The position numbers and the translations under genes are program-made. 64,000 bases of DNA from an uncultured Sulfitobacter sp. (GTDB taxonomy: Bacteria; Pseudomonadota; Alphaproteobacteria; Rhodobacterales; Rhodobacteraceae), in assembly GCF_947500075.1 (NCBI RefSeq), contig NZ_CANMQS010000003.1, forward strand, positions 310,001 to 374,000, read 5' to 3'. The notes beneath the pieces were generated by a model. That model saw nothing but the letters and a program-made list of their open reading frames with translations, made no database searches and had not been told where the DNA came from. Positions 8,449-16,061 of the stretch are shown here, piece after piece (position 1 is the stretch's first letter; the number at the start of each line of letters is the position of its first letter).

Positions 8449-10065
8449 ATGCGCGATCTGAATGAACTGACCCGATTCACCACCTTTGCGGGGGTGGCTG
8501 TTCTGACACTGGTCAGTTTCGTGTTGATGCTCGTCTGGTCGTGGTGGTTCGTGATACCTTTGGCTGTTTTTGCCGTGCTGACCGGGATGGGGGTCTATGA
8601 TGTCACACAGACCCACCATTCGATCTTGCGCAATTATCCGGTGCTGGGGCACATGCGGTTTTTCTTTGAAGGCATCCGGCCCGAAATCCGGCAATACCTG
8701 ATCGAATCGGATCAGGACGAAGAACCGTTCAGCCGCGATCATCGGTCGCTCGTCTACCAGCGCGCCAAGGGGCAGGAAGACGCGCGGCCTTTCGGGACGC
8801 GGGCGCGGGTCTATGATGCGGGATATTCCTGGGTCACGCATTCGGTGCGGCCCGTGCATATCGAGGATTGCGATTTTCGCACCACGATTGGCGGCTCGGC
8901 CTGCAAGCAGCCCTATTCCGCATCGTTGTACAACATCTCTGCGATGAGCTTTGGGTCGCTGTCGGCCAACGCCATTCTAGCCCTGAACACCGGGGCCAAG
9001 CTGGGCGGTTTTGCCCATGACACCGGCGAAGGGTCTGTCAGCCGGTACCACAAGGCGGGCGGCGGGGATCTGATTTATCAGCTGGCCTCGGGCTATTTCG
9101 GCGCAAGGGCGGCGGATGGGTCATTTGATCCGGAAAAGTTCAAGGCAACCGCGACACTGGATCAGGTGAAGATGATTGAGCTGAAGCTGTCGCAGGGCGC
9201 GAAGCCGGGGCATGGGGGGATGCTGCCTGCGTCGAAGATCACGCCGGAGATTGCAGAAGCGCGCGGCGTTCCGATGGGGATTGATTGCGTCTCTCCCGCG
9301 GCACATCCGGCATTTTCCACGCCGATCGAGATGATGCAATTCATCGGCCAGCTGCGGGAATTGTCTGGCGGCAAACCGGTGGGGTTCAAGCTGTGCATCG
9401 GCCACCGGCGGGAGTTCATGTGCATGGTCAAAGCCATGTTGGAGACCGGTATCACCCCCGATTTCATCGTGGTGGACGGCGCCGAAGGGGGCACGGGTGC
9501 GGCACCGGTGGAGTTCTCCAACCACGTCGGCATGCCGATGATCGAAGGGCTGACCTTCGTGCACAACACCCTGCGCGGCGCTGGGCTGCGCGATGAAGTG
9601 AAAGTGGGGGCAGCGGGCAAGATCGTGTCGGCCTTTGACATCGCGCGGGCGCTGGCGCTGGGCGCGGATTGGTGCAATTCGGCGCGCGGGTTCATGTTTG
9701 CCATTGGCTGCATTCAGGCGCAGGCCTGCCATACCAACCATTGCCCAGTGGGCGTGGCCACGCAGGACCCGCTGCGCATGCGCGCGCTGGATCCGGACCA
9801 CAAAAGCCAGCGGGTGGCGCGGTTCCACAAGAACACGATGGAGGCTTTGGGAGAGATGACCGGAGCGGCAGGTCTGGATCACCCGAATGGGTTCCTGCCC
9901 TATCACCTGATGCTGCGGCAGGGCGACAAGTCGATGGCGGAGGGGAACGACGTCTATGAGTATCTGCCGGAGGGGTATCTGCTGGACCCGAAGGCAGGGG
10001 ATCATCGCGGGAACAAGTTGCGTTGGGAGCGCGCGCGGGCAGAGACGTTTGACCGCGTGGATTAA
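8449..10065 (+). CDS. FMN-binding glutamate synthase-like protein (GltB central/FMN domain)
   Basis: Stand-alone FMN-barrel protein of 538 residues related to the synthase half of glutamate synthase, without the glutamine amidotransferase domain. After two membrane-like helices (about residues 12-50) come FMN-site segments (YNISAMSFGSLSANAILALN, GGTGAAPVEF) and a Cys421-x5-Cys427-x4-Cys432 cluster (CIQAQACHTNHCP) matching the 3Fe-4S ligands of GltS. The start at 8449 is preferred over upstream ATGs because GGAG lies six bases before it. Such proteins are common in bacteria with poorly defined activity; some relatives have been linked to N-methylglutamate synthase. It stands alone and ends at a bidirectional terminator. 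Confidence 0.88.
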   Translation: MRDLNELTRFTTFAGVAVLTLVSFVLMLVWSWWFVIPLAVFAVLTGMGVYDVTQTHHSILRNYPVLGHMRFFFEGIRPEIRQYLIESDQDEEPFSRDHRSLVYQRAKGQEDARPFGTRARVYDAGYSWVTHSVRPVHIEDCDFRTTIGGSACKQPYSASLYNISAMSFGSLSANAILALNTGAKLGGFAHDTGEGSVSRYHKAGGGDLIYQLASGYFGARAADGSFDPEKFKATATLDQVKMIELKLSQGAKPGHGGMLPASKITPEIAEARGVPMGIDCVSPAAHPAFSTPIEMMQFIGQLRELSGGKPVGFKLCIGHRREFMCMVKAMLETGITPDFIVVDGAEGGTGAAPVEFSNHVGMPMIEGLTFVHNTLRGAGLRDEVKVGAAGKIVSAFDIARALALGADWCNSARGFMFAIGCIQAQACHTNHCPVGVATQDPLRMRALDPDHKSQRVARFHKNTMEALGEMTGAAGLDHPNGFLPYHLMLRQGDKSMAEGNDVYEYLPEGYLLDPKAGDHRGNKLRWERARAETFDRVD

Positions 10066-10070
10066 AGTCT

Positions 10071-10114
10071 CGGAAACTTTGAAAGTTTCCGACCGTTTTC
10101 TTTGAAAGAAAACG
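10071..10114. repeat. two tandem 21-base palindromes after the GltB-like gene
   Basis: 10071-10091 and 10094-10114 are each 10-bp perfect inverted repeats around one central G. They share the core CTTTGAAAG and are two bases apart, starting five bases after the stop codon. They resemble small dispersed intergenic palindromes of roseobacters (from memory) and may help protect or end the transcript ahead of the GC-rich terminator. Confidence 0.7.
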
Positions 10115-10123
10115 AGCAAAAAG

Positions 10124-10155
10124 AAAGGGCGCACCAAGATTGGCGCGCCCTTTTT
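10124..10155 (+). terminator. bidirectional rho-independent terminator
   Basis: AAAGGGCGC (10124-10132) pairs with GCGCCCTTT (10145-10153), with an inner CCA/TGG extension, and runs into TTTTT on the plus strand. The minus strand also ends in a T-rich stretch, so it can serve both the GltB-like gene and the convergent aminotransferase gene. Confidence 0.85.
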
Positions 10156-10177
10156 CCTGTCTTTGTGGGTGGAACGC

Positions 10178-11581
10178 TTACGCGCCTTCGGCAACAGCCT
10201 CCACCACGGCGGCCTCGAAAATGGCCATGCCCTCTTCGACAATCGCGTCCGACGCGGTCAGCGGCACCATCACCCGCAGCGCGTTGCCGTGCATGCCACA
10301 GCTCAGCAGCAACAGACCGCGCTTGAGCGCATTGGCAATCACCCGCTTGGTAAACGCCGCATCGGGCGTGGCGCTGTCAAAGTCGGTCACAAACTCAACC
10401 GCGACCATCGCACCCAGACCGCGAATGTCCCAGAAGCGGAACGGGGCGGACCGTGCGCCAATCTCAGCGAAGCGCGTTTTCAGCATCTCCCCCATTGCGG
10501 TGGAACGGGCCAGCAAGGCTTCGTCTTCAATCGCGTCGATGGCAGCGAGCGCTGCGGCGCAAGCAACGGGATTGCCGCCATAGGTGCCGCCCAGACCGCC
10601 GGGGTCCATCGCGTCCATCACATCCGCGCGGCCAATCACGCCAGCGAGGGGGTAGCCGCCCGCCATGGACTTCGCCACGGTAATCAGGTCCGGCACCACG
10701 CCGGAGTGTTCAACCGCGAACCACTTGCCGGTGCGGCCAAAACCTGCCTGCACTTCATCCGCAATCAACAGAATGCCGTGTTCATCACAGATGGCGCGCA
10801 ATTGCTGCATCATCTCGAATGGCACAGGGGTGTAGCCACCCTCGCCCAGCACGGGTTCAATAATCATGCAGGCGATGCGGGAGGGTTCGGCATCCGTCAG
10901 GAACAGGTTCTTCAGGCCGGTGATCGCGTCCTCCACAGTGATCCCATCGCGGGTGGAGGGGAACGGCGCACGGAAGACATCCGCCGGGAAGGGGCCAACG
11001 CCCTTCTTGTAGGGAGAAACCTTGCCCGTCATGCCCAGCGTCAGCAGCGTCCGGCCGTGATAGCCGCCTGTGAAGGCGATCACACCAGGGCGGCCGGTGG
11101 CGGCGCGGGCGATCTTCACCGCGTTTTCCACCGCTTCGGCACCGGTTGTCACCAGCAGCGTCTTTTTGGCCGCATCACCGGGGGCCAGCGCATTCAGGCG
11201 CTCAGCCAGCTCGATGTAGGGCGCATAGGGCACAACCTGAAAGGAGGTGTGGGTGTAGTGATCTTCCTGCGCCTTGGCCGCTTCGATCACCTTGGGGTGA
11301 CGGTGGCCGGTGTTCAGCACGCCGATGCCGCCGCAGAAATCGATGTAGCGGTTGCCTTCGACATCCCACATCTCAGCGTTTTCGGCGTATTTGGCATAGA
11401 TCGGTGCAGCAGAAGCGACACCGCGGGGCACGGCGGCCTCCCGGCGGGCGATCAGTTGTGCGTTGGTTTGATCCGCAGCGGTGGCGGCAACAGAGGCGAG
11501 CGTTTCGACAGCCGCCTGCGTTTTGGCAGCGGTTTTCTTCGGGGCGGCCTTGCGGCGCGGTTTTTTCACGGTATTGGACAT
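10178..11581 (-). CDS. gabT: class III aminotransferase, 4-aminobutyrate type, with basic N-terminal extension
   Basis: Cytosolic PLP enzyme of 467 residues expected to move the amino group of 4-aminobutyrate or a similar omega-amino acid to 2-oxoglutarate. Family marks: FCGGIGVLNTGHRHPKV, TTGAEAVENAVKIARAATGR, LLIADEVQAGFGRTG and the Schiff-base Lys in ITVAKSMAGGYPLAG. Translation should begin at 11581 (AAAGGA upstream). The enzyme fold starts near residue 38; the preceding segment is Lys/Ala/Pro-rich (KKPRRKAAPKKTAAKTQ) and absent from ordinary GabT. It diverges from a PuuR-like repressor gene, which suggests putrescine/GABA-responsive expression. Confidence 0.88.
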   Translation of the reverse strand: MSNTVKKPRRKAAPKKTAAKTQAAVETLASVAATAADQTNAQLIARREAAVPRGVASAAPIYAKYAENAEMWDVEGNRYIDFCGGIGVLNTGHRHPKVIEAAKAQEDHYTHTSFQVVPYAPYIELAERLNALAPGDAAKKTLLVTTGAEAVENAVKIARAATGRPGVIAFTGGYHGRTLLTLGMTGKVSPYKKGVGPFPADVFRAPFPSTRDGITVEDAITGLKNLFLTDAEPSRIACMIIEPVLGEGGYTPVPFEMMQQLRAICDEHGILLIADEVQAGFGRTGKWFAVEHSGVVPDLITVAKSMAGGYPLAGVIGRADVMDAMDPGGLGGTYGGNPVACAAALAAIDAIEDEALLARSTAMGEMLKTRFAEIGARSAPFRFWDIRGLGAMVAVEFVTDFDSATPDAAFTKRVIANALKRGLLLLSCGMHGNALRVMVPLTASDAIVEEGMAIFEAAVVEAVAEGA

Positions 11582-11638
11582 CTGAGGGGTTCCTTTAAGA
11601 CCAATGCGATAAGGGCGCACAAAGGGCGCGTTTAAAAT

Positions 11639-11667
11639 CCTATCATGGCGTTTAATATAATTGTCAA
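11639..11667 (-). promoter_or_regulatory. putative sigma70 promoter of the gabT-like gene with A/T-rich PuuR-like site
   Basis: On the minus strand TTGACA (11662-11667) and GATAGG (11639-11644) are 17 bases apart, about 58 bases before the gabT start. The overlapping plus-strand stretch TTTAATATAATTGTCAA resembles the A/T-rich PuuR operator of E. coli only loosely. The -35 is perfect and the -10 is weak. Confidence 0.5.
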
Positions 11668-11777
11668 TTGCGATTTTGCGTTGTAAGCGAAACACAGCGT
11701 TACGCCATCAGGATTGTCTTTTTCCTTCAACGGGATCACAGATACGGAAGAACGCGGTTTTTGGCGGGAGTAAGGAC

Positions 11778-12329
11778 TTGGATATCGGAGCGAAGCTGAA
11801 ATCCATCCGCAAGGAACGTGGATTGTCGCAGCGTGAACTGGCTGCGAAGGCCGGTTTGACCAACGGCACCATCTCCCTGATTGAGGCGAACCGCACAAGC
11901 CCCTCTGTCGCTTCGTTGAAATCCTTGCTGGATGCGATTCCGATCAGCATGGCTGAGTTCTTTTCAACGTTTGAAGACACGGAAACACCCAAGGTCTTTT
12001 ACAAGGCCCATGAATTCACTGAAATCACCCCAGGCGGGGATGGCGCGGTATCCCTTCGGCAATTGGGCAAAGCCGAACATCATGCGCTACAGGTGCTGCA
12101 TGAAACCTATCCCCCCGGTGCAGACACCGGCCCCGAAGCCATCAGCCATGAGGGCGAGGAAGCCGGTATTGTCGTGCGCGGCGCAATCGATGTGACCGTG
12201 GATGGGCAAACCTCTACCCTGAATGCCGGGGACGGCTACCTTTTTGACAGCCGCCTGCCCCATCGGTTTCGCAACACTTCTGACGAAACCTGTGTGGTGG
12301 TGAGCGCCTGCACCCCGCCGACCTTCTGA
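11778..12329 (+). CDS. XRE-family regulator with cupin domain, PuuR-like
   Basis: Transcription factor of 183 residues. An N-terminal helix-turn-helix (about 3-58: LKSIRKERGLSQRELAAKAG, then NGTISLIEANRTSPSVASLK) is followed by a C-terminal cupin effector domain (HEGEEAGIVVRGAIDVTVDG, then LPHRFRNTSDE). Length and domain order match PuuR, the putrescine-utilisation repressor. I choose TTG at 11778 because GGAGTAAGGA precedes it and PuuR-type proteins begin just before the helix-turn-helix; an ATG at 11661 would add 39 unconserved residues and run over the likely divergent promoter. It probably controls the adjacent aminotransferase gene. Confidence 0.85.
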   Translation: MDIGAKLKSIRKERGLSQRELAAKAGLTNGTISLIEANRTSPSVASLKSLLDAIPISMAEFFSTFEDTETPKVFYKAHEFTEITPGGDGAVSLRQLGKAEHHALQVLHETYPPGADTGPEAISHEGEEAGIVVRGAIDVTVDGQTSTLNAGDGYLFDSRLPHRFRNTSDETCVVVSACTPPTF

Positions 12330-12336
12330 AAATGAA

Positions 12337-12366
12337 ACAGCCTGACCCGTTTCAGGATCAGGCTGT
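12337..12366 (-). terminator. terminator hairpin between convergent genes
   Basis: ACAGCCTGA (12337-12345) and TCAGGCTGT (12358-12366) form a 9-bp stem with a 12-base loop. Read on the minus strand it is followed by a T-rich run (TTCATTTTC), so it best suits the small minus-strand gene ending at 12379. It may also limit read-through from the repressor gene. Confidence 0.65.
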
Positions 12367-12378
12367 ATCGGGGTGGAC

Positions 12379-12531
12379 CTAGCGATCCGACCTTTTGCGT
12401 TTTGACGCACTGTCCTTTTTCGTACCGCGACTTTCGGGAAAGCTCTCCCGCCGCGAGGACGTCAAGACAACGATGAGTATCGCTGCCAAGGTCAGACTGG
12501 CCAAGCCCCCAAGAAAGATTTCGACGGGCAT
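12379..12531 (-). CDS. 50-residue single-pass membrane protein with EcfG-type promoter
   Basis: Small gene encoding 50 residues. A short periplasmic N-terminus and one hydrophobic helix (about 5-24, IFLGGLASLTLAAILIVVL) are followed by a strongly basic, Ser-rich cytoplasmic tail ending KRKRSDR. AAAGGA lies six bases before the ATG. An in-frame ATG at 12555 would add eight residues but would sit almost at the predicted transcript start. It lies after the stress sensor kinase gene on the same strand, has its own EcfG-type promoter (12566-12591) and ends at a hairpin. I do not recognise the family. A membrane role in the general stress response is inference from promoter and location. Confidence 0.75.
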   Translation of the reverse strand: MPVEIFLGGLASLTLAAILIVVLTSSRRESFPESRGTKKDSASKRKRSDR

Positions 12532-12565
12532 GGGGCGTCCTTTCGTTGTCGCCATTCAATGTGTC

Positions 12566-12591
12566 AACACACGCAACAACCTGTCAGTTCC
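12566..12591 (-). promoter_or_regulatory. EcfG-type promoter of the small membrane protein gene
   Basis: Minus strand: GGAAC (12587-12591), 17 bases, then TGTT (12566-12569). This fits the alphaproteobacterial general-stress consensus GGAAC-N16/17-(C)GTT with one deviation at the less conserved first base. A transcript starting a few bases downstream would have a leader of about 25-30 bases with AAAGGA before the ATG. Confidence 0.7.
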
Positions 12592-12652
12592 ACGTGACAT
12601 CAAAAAAATTCGAATAAATCTGAAGGTGCGGCACCGACGCCATAGTGCCGCA

Positions 12653-14374
12653 TCAATAATCGAGGATTTGCTTGCGTTGCAGTGGCACGGGAAAGACGAT
12701 GCGCAGGGTGTAAAGCTCTCCGTCGTCATTGACATCGACCTGTCCGTTCAACTGGCGGGCAAAGGCAAGGATCAGCTTTGAGCCAAGTCCGGTTCCCTCT
12801 TCCACCGGCGCGCCACCAACGGTGTTGACGATTGTCAGTTCAGCCAGTTCCGGGGCACTTGATGTCAGTTGGATCGAAATCTTCTTGGGCGTTTCGGGAT
12901 TCTGCGGAATGTACTTCAACGCATTTGTCAGCGCCTCAGACACCAGAAGCGTCAGCGGGGCGGCGTCATCCGCGTCCAGGCTGACCGTGGCATAATCCTG
13001 CGAAATGGCCACGTTAGAGCCGGGTGCGAGCCCCACTGACAGCAATTGCCCGACAATTTCCTGTAGCAGGGCCTTTGCCTCAACCCGTTCAAGGTTGTCG
13101 TTCTGGTAGAGGTTCTTGTGCACCGTTGCGAGGCTGAGAATGCGGTCCTGCAAACGGCGCAACACAAAGCTGGCGTCGGCTGTTTTCGCCTGTCTGATCT
13201 GCATGTTCATGATGGATGAAATCAGTTGCAGGTTGTTCTTCACCCGGTGATGCACTTCCTTAAGCAGGATGTTCTTTTCCCGCAAACTGTCTTCGAGCGT
13301 TGCTTCATCGCGCAAGATGGATTCGCCCATCTCGATGAAGGCGGATTCCATATCAACCAGTTCGGTTGGCACGCCGTACCCCAGTGTCTTGCTCGGCAGG
13401 GTCCGGTTCAGGGCAAAGCGCCGCATCTGGCGGCCCAGTTTGCGGATGTGGCGGATCGCCAGACGGTTCAGCGCCCAAAAGGCCACCACCAGACTGGCCG
13501 CCCACATCACAATCGGCAGCATCGCTGCGGCCCGTGCGGTGAGGTCGGTTTGTAGAAACGGCGTGTCCGTTGGCCAGACGCTCATCGCATAGGCCACGTC
13601 GCGCACGATCGGCTGGATGGCGTAAGCGCGCTCAATGCCGTTCTTGTTCGCTGCCCGAAAAACGATCCGCTGATCCCCGGTGAACAGCGACAAGGCAATG
13701 TCAGGCGGCACTTCGGCTTCGTTGATGTCCAGCGCATGATCGGATGTCAGAATCTCTCCGCGTTGATTGAACGTGAGCAGCGCCACGGGATTGCGGGGCA
13801 GTTCCGGCTTGTCCAGATTGTCGAATGCCGTGAACGGGATAGAGATGAAAACCGCGCCGACGAATTCCCGCGCCTTGAAAACCGGCAAGCTGACCACGGT
13901 GACAGGGCGGCGGGAAAGCGACCCATTGCTGGTCGAGCTTGCCTGCCGCCGGGGGTTTTCCTTCATCGCCAGGAATTCGGGATCAGATGAGAAATCAAAC
14001 GGCGCATCCGCAGACGAACAGGTCATGATGCCGTCGGCGGCAATGAACCCGACAAGGCTGTAGATGGCGGAGGCTTCTTTGTAGGCACCCAGAAACTCGG
14101 AACAGCGCTCTGGGTCGTCGTGCATCAGTTTGACCACAGGGCCCAAGGTCTCAGCCGCGCCAAAAGCCTCCTGCAAGATCTCTGTCTCGGCAAAGGAAGC
14201 CTGTTCCGTCACTGCCAAAAGCGACAGTTCGGCATTGGTCTGGGTCTGCTGGGACAACTGCTGCGTCTGGACAATTGCGATCAATCCGATGGGCAACAAA
14301 GCCAAGGACAGAAAAAACAGGACCCGCAGGGCCAGCCCACGGAACAAGGCGCCGGGGAAAAAACCGCGTGTCAT
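12653..14374 (-). CDS. HisKA_2/HWE-type sensor histidine kinase of the general stress response
   Basis: Membrane sensor kinase of 573 residues. TM1 at about 15-36, a periplasmic sensor region of about 240 residues resembling a Cache domain, TM2 at about 284-303, then the dimerisation domain with [15 protein letters not shown] (phospho-acceptor His375 or 376) and an ATPase domain with N-box [10 protein letters not shown] (about 479-488) and G-box [11 protein letters not shown]. It starts three bases after the ecfG stop codon, so it is probably translationally coupled. Kinases of this class phosphorylate PhyR, making this a PhyK-like partner; the periplasmic signal is unknown. No strong ribosome binding site of its own. 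Confidence 0.9.
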   Translation of the reverse strand: MTRGFFPGALFRGLALRVLFFLSLALLPIGLIAIVQTQQLSQQTQTNAELSLLAVTEQASFAETEILQEAFGAAETLGPVVKLMHDDPERCSEFLGAYKEASAIYSLVGFIAADGIMTCSSADAPFDFSSDPEFLAMKENPRRQASSTSNGSLSRRPVTVVSLPVFKAREFVGAVFISIPFTAFDNLDKPELPRNPVALLTFNQRGEILTSDHALDINEAEVPPDIALSLFTGDQRIVFRAANKNGIERAYAIQPIVRDVAYAMSVWPTDTPFLQTDLTARAAAMLPIVMWAASLVVAFWALNRLAIRHIRKLGRQMRRFALNRTLPSKTLGYGVPTELVDMESAFIEMGESILRDEATLEDSLREKNILLKEVHHRVKNNLQLISSIMNMQIRQAKTADASFVLRRLQDRILSLATVHKNLYQNDNLERVEAKALLQEIVGQLLSVGLAPGSNVAISQDYATVSLDADDAAPLTLLVSEALTNALKYIPQNPETPKKISIQLTSSAPELAELTIVNTVGGAPVEEGTGLGSKLILAFARQLNGQVDVNDDGELYTLRIVFPVPLQRKQILDY

Positions 14375-14377
14375 AAA

Positions 14378-14935
14378 TCAGAAGGACGCCACTTTTGATG
14401 CAGAGAGGACAGACATCGTTGCATCGTCTGTCAGTTCCATCGTGTCGTCATCCGTGTGCCCCAACAGTTCAGCAAGTTGCGCCCGCGCCCGGTTGGTGCG
14501 GCTTTTGATCGTGCCAACGGCGACGCCACACATCTGTGCCGCTTCTTCATAAGAAAAGCCCGAAGCCCCAACCAACAGCAATGCCTCGCGCTGCTCATCG
14601 GGAAGGGTGCCCAGCGCCTTTCGGAAATCGGCCATCTGCATGTGCCCGTCATGCGCCGGTTTTTCCGCCACATTCTCCGTGAAGGTGCCATCGACGTCAG
14701 CGACTTCCCGTTTGGATTTGCGGCGTGAGGAATAATATGTGTTGCGCAGAATGGTGAACAGCCACGCGCGCATGTTTGTCCCAACCTCGAACTTTTCGAT
14801 ATTCGTCCAGGCTTTGACAAGTGTGTCCTGCACCATATCGTCAGCGGTGGCAGCGTTTCGGGTCAGGCTGATGGCAAAGGCACGCATGGCGGGCAGGTGA
14901 TCCACCAGTTCGTCGCGTGGATCCAGATCACTCAT
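14378..14935 (-). CDS. ecfG: EcfG-family RNA polymerase sigma factor (general stress response)
   Basis: Extracytoplasmic-function sigma factor of 185 residues. Region 2 covers about 12-80 (DMVQDTLVKAWTNIEKFEVG, MRAWLFTILRNTYYSSRRKS) and region 4 about 110-165 (LGTLPDEQREALLLVGASGF, SYEEAAQMCGVAVGTIKSR). Sequence and context (nepR immediately upstream, phyR divergent) mark it as the alphaproteobacterial general stress sigma factor, which recognises GGAAC-N16/17-CGTT promoters. Its ATG overlaps the nepR stop by four bases (ATGA), coupling sigma factor and anti-sigma factor synthesis. Held inactive by NepR until phosphorylated PhyR captures NepR. Confidence 0.95.
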   Translation of the reverse strand: MSDLDPRDELVDHLPAMRAFAISLTRNAATADDMVQDTLVKAWTNIEKFEVGTNMRAWLFTILRNTYYSSRRKSKREVADVDGTFTENVAEKPAHDGHMQMADFRKALGTLPDEQREALLLVGASGFSYEEAAQMCGVAVGTIKSRTNRARAQLAELLGHTDDDTMELTDDATMSVLSASKVASF

Positions 14936-15120
14936 TTGGAGGAGCCTTGCTCAGCATCCTGTTGCTTGAGCTGGCTCAGAAGGCTCTTGAACCGATCTGG
15001 AATGCCTTCTTCCAGCGTTTCATCAAAGACCCGCTTGAGGTTCTCTTCGATCACGCGATCCTGATTTATCTTGTTTGCGTTCTTCACCAGTTCACCTTCT
15101 AAGGTCAGGTCGATCTGCAC
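14932..15120 (-). CDS. nepR: NepR-family anti-sigma factor
   Basis: Small anti-sigma factor of 62 residues. The conserved helical core reads VIEENLKRVFDETLEEGIPD then RFKSLLSQLKQQ, closely matching the NepR signature. It binds EcfG in unstressed cells and is sequestered by phosphorylated PhyR. The start codon appears to be GTG (15118-15120), about 20 bases downstream of the expected EcfG-dependent transcript start. First gene of nepR-ecfG-kinase. Confidence 0.93.
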   Translation of the reverse strand: MQIDLTLEGELVKNANKINQDRVIEENLKRVFDETLEEGIPDRFKSLLSQLKQQDAEQGSSK

Positions 15121-15139
15121 AAATAATTGAGCACGGTTT

Positions 15140-15172
15140 GGAACTAAACGCTGTCACACAGGGTTTAGTTCC
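15140..15172. promoter_or_regulatory. palindromic divergent EcfG promoter (nepR-ecfG / phyR)
   Basis: Minus strand: GGAAC (15168-15172), 17 bases, CGTT (15147-15150), a perfect EcfG consensus for nepR-ecfG. Plus strand: GGAAC (15140-15144), 17 bases, GGTT (15162-15165), near-consensus for phyR. The -35 of each strand lies within a few bases of the -10 of the other, because the site is a 10-bp inverted repeat (GGAACTAAAC ... GTTTAGTTCC). Both transcription units should therefore be EcfG-autoregulated and compete for the same DNA. Confidence 0.88.
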
Positions 15173-15199
15173 CAAGATCAGAAAAAAAGGACACCTCTG

Positions 15200-16009
15200 A
15201 TGAGTGACGGCTCTGAACACAATAATATCAGCGACGCATTGGGAGAGAATATACCCTATCTGCGCCGATTTGCGCGGGCAATGACCGGAAGCCAGCAGAG
15301 TGGTGACACCTTCGCTGCGGCGTCCCTTGAGGCGATCCTGGCGGATCGGTCTGTCCTGGACGGGGTTGATCCACGAACCGGGCTCTTCAAGGTGCTCTAC
15401 GGGATCTGGGCGAGCGCCGGTGCGCCTGTTGAAGCGGGCGAAAGCGGCGCGCGCGCCAAAGCGCAGCGTCGGTTGGCGAGCCTGACCAACAACAGCCGCG
15501 AAGCGCTGCTGTTGCACACGGTCGAAGGGTTCTCCTTCACCGAGATCGCAACCATCATCGGCGTCACCCAAGCGGAAGCGGAAGAACTGGTGGCCGTTGC
15601 CCGCCGCGAGATGAGCGAGAACACCGCCGGATCCGTCCTTATCATCGAAGATGAAGCGATCATCGCAATGGATCTGGAATCCATCGTGGCCGAGATGGGT
15701 CATCGCATCACCGGCGTCGCGCGCACCCGCGCAGAAGCGGTCGAATTGGCGCGGTCCGATGTCCCGGATCTGGTGCTGGCGGACATTCAGCTGGCTGACA
15801 ATTCATCCGGCATTGATGCCGTGAACGACATTCTGTCAGAGCACGGCGGGCGGCCCGTGATCTTTATCACCGCTTTCCCTGAACGTTTGCTGACCGGGGA
15901 CAAACCAGAACCCGCATTCCTGATCTCCAAGCCCTATTCGGTTGATCAGGTGATGTCCTCTGTATCCCAGGCAATGTTCTTTTCATCTACCGAAACCTTG
16001 AACGCCTGA
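15200..16009 (+). CDS. phyR: PhyR-type response regulator (sigma-like domain plus receiver)
   Basis: Anti-anti-sigma regulator of 269 residues. The N-terminal half (about 10-137) mimics an ECF sigma factor (LRRFARAMTGSQQSGDTFAA, NSREALLLHTVEGFSFTEIA); the C-terminal half (about 145-262) is a receiver domain with acidic pocket Glu150/Asp151, phospho-acceptor Asp195 in DLVLADIQLAD and Lys244 in LISKPYS. On phosphorylation the sigma-like domain binds NepR and frees EcfG. AAAGGA precedes the ATG. Transcribed divergently from nepR-ecfG-kinase from the shared promoter; ends at a strong hairpin. Confidence 0.96.
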   Translation: MSDGSEHNNISDALGENIPYLRRFARAMTGSQQSGDTFAAASLEAILADRSVLDGVDPRTGLFKVLYGIWASAGAPVEAGESGARAKAQRRLASLTNNSREALLLHTVEGFSFTEIATIIGVTQAEAEELVAVARREMSENTAGSVLIIEDEAIIAMDLESIVAEMGHRITGVARTRAEAVELARSDVPDLVLADIQLADNSSGIDAVNDILSEHGGRPVIFITAFPERLLTGDKPEPAFLISKPYSVDQVMSSVSQAMFFSSTETLNA

Positions 16010-16031
16010 GACTCACTTAGGCTCTATCAAG

Positions 16032-16057
16032 GGGCTTCGGCGCATTTTCCGAAGCCC
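16032..16057 (+). terminator. bidirectional terminator between phyR and yihY-like gene
   Basis: GGGCTTCGG (16032-16040) pairs with CCGAAGCCC (16049-16057) around an 8-base loop, followed by TATTTC on the plus strand. It sits between convergent genes whose stop codons are 52 bases apart. Confidence 0.8.
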
Positions 16058-16061
16058 TATT

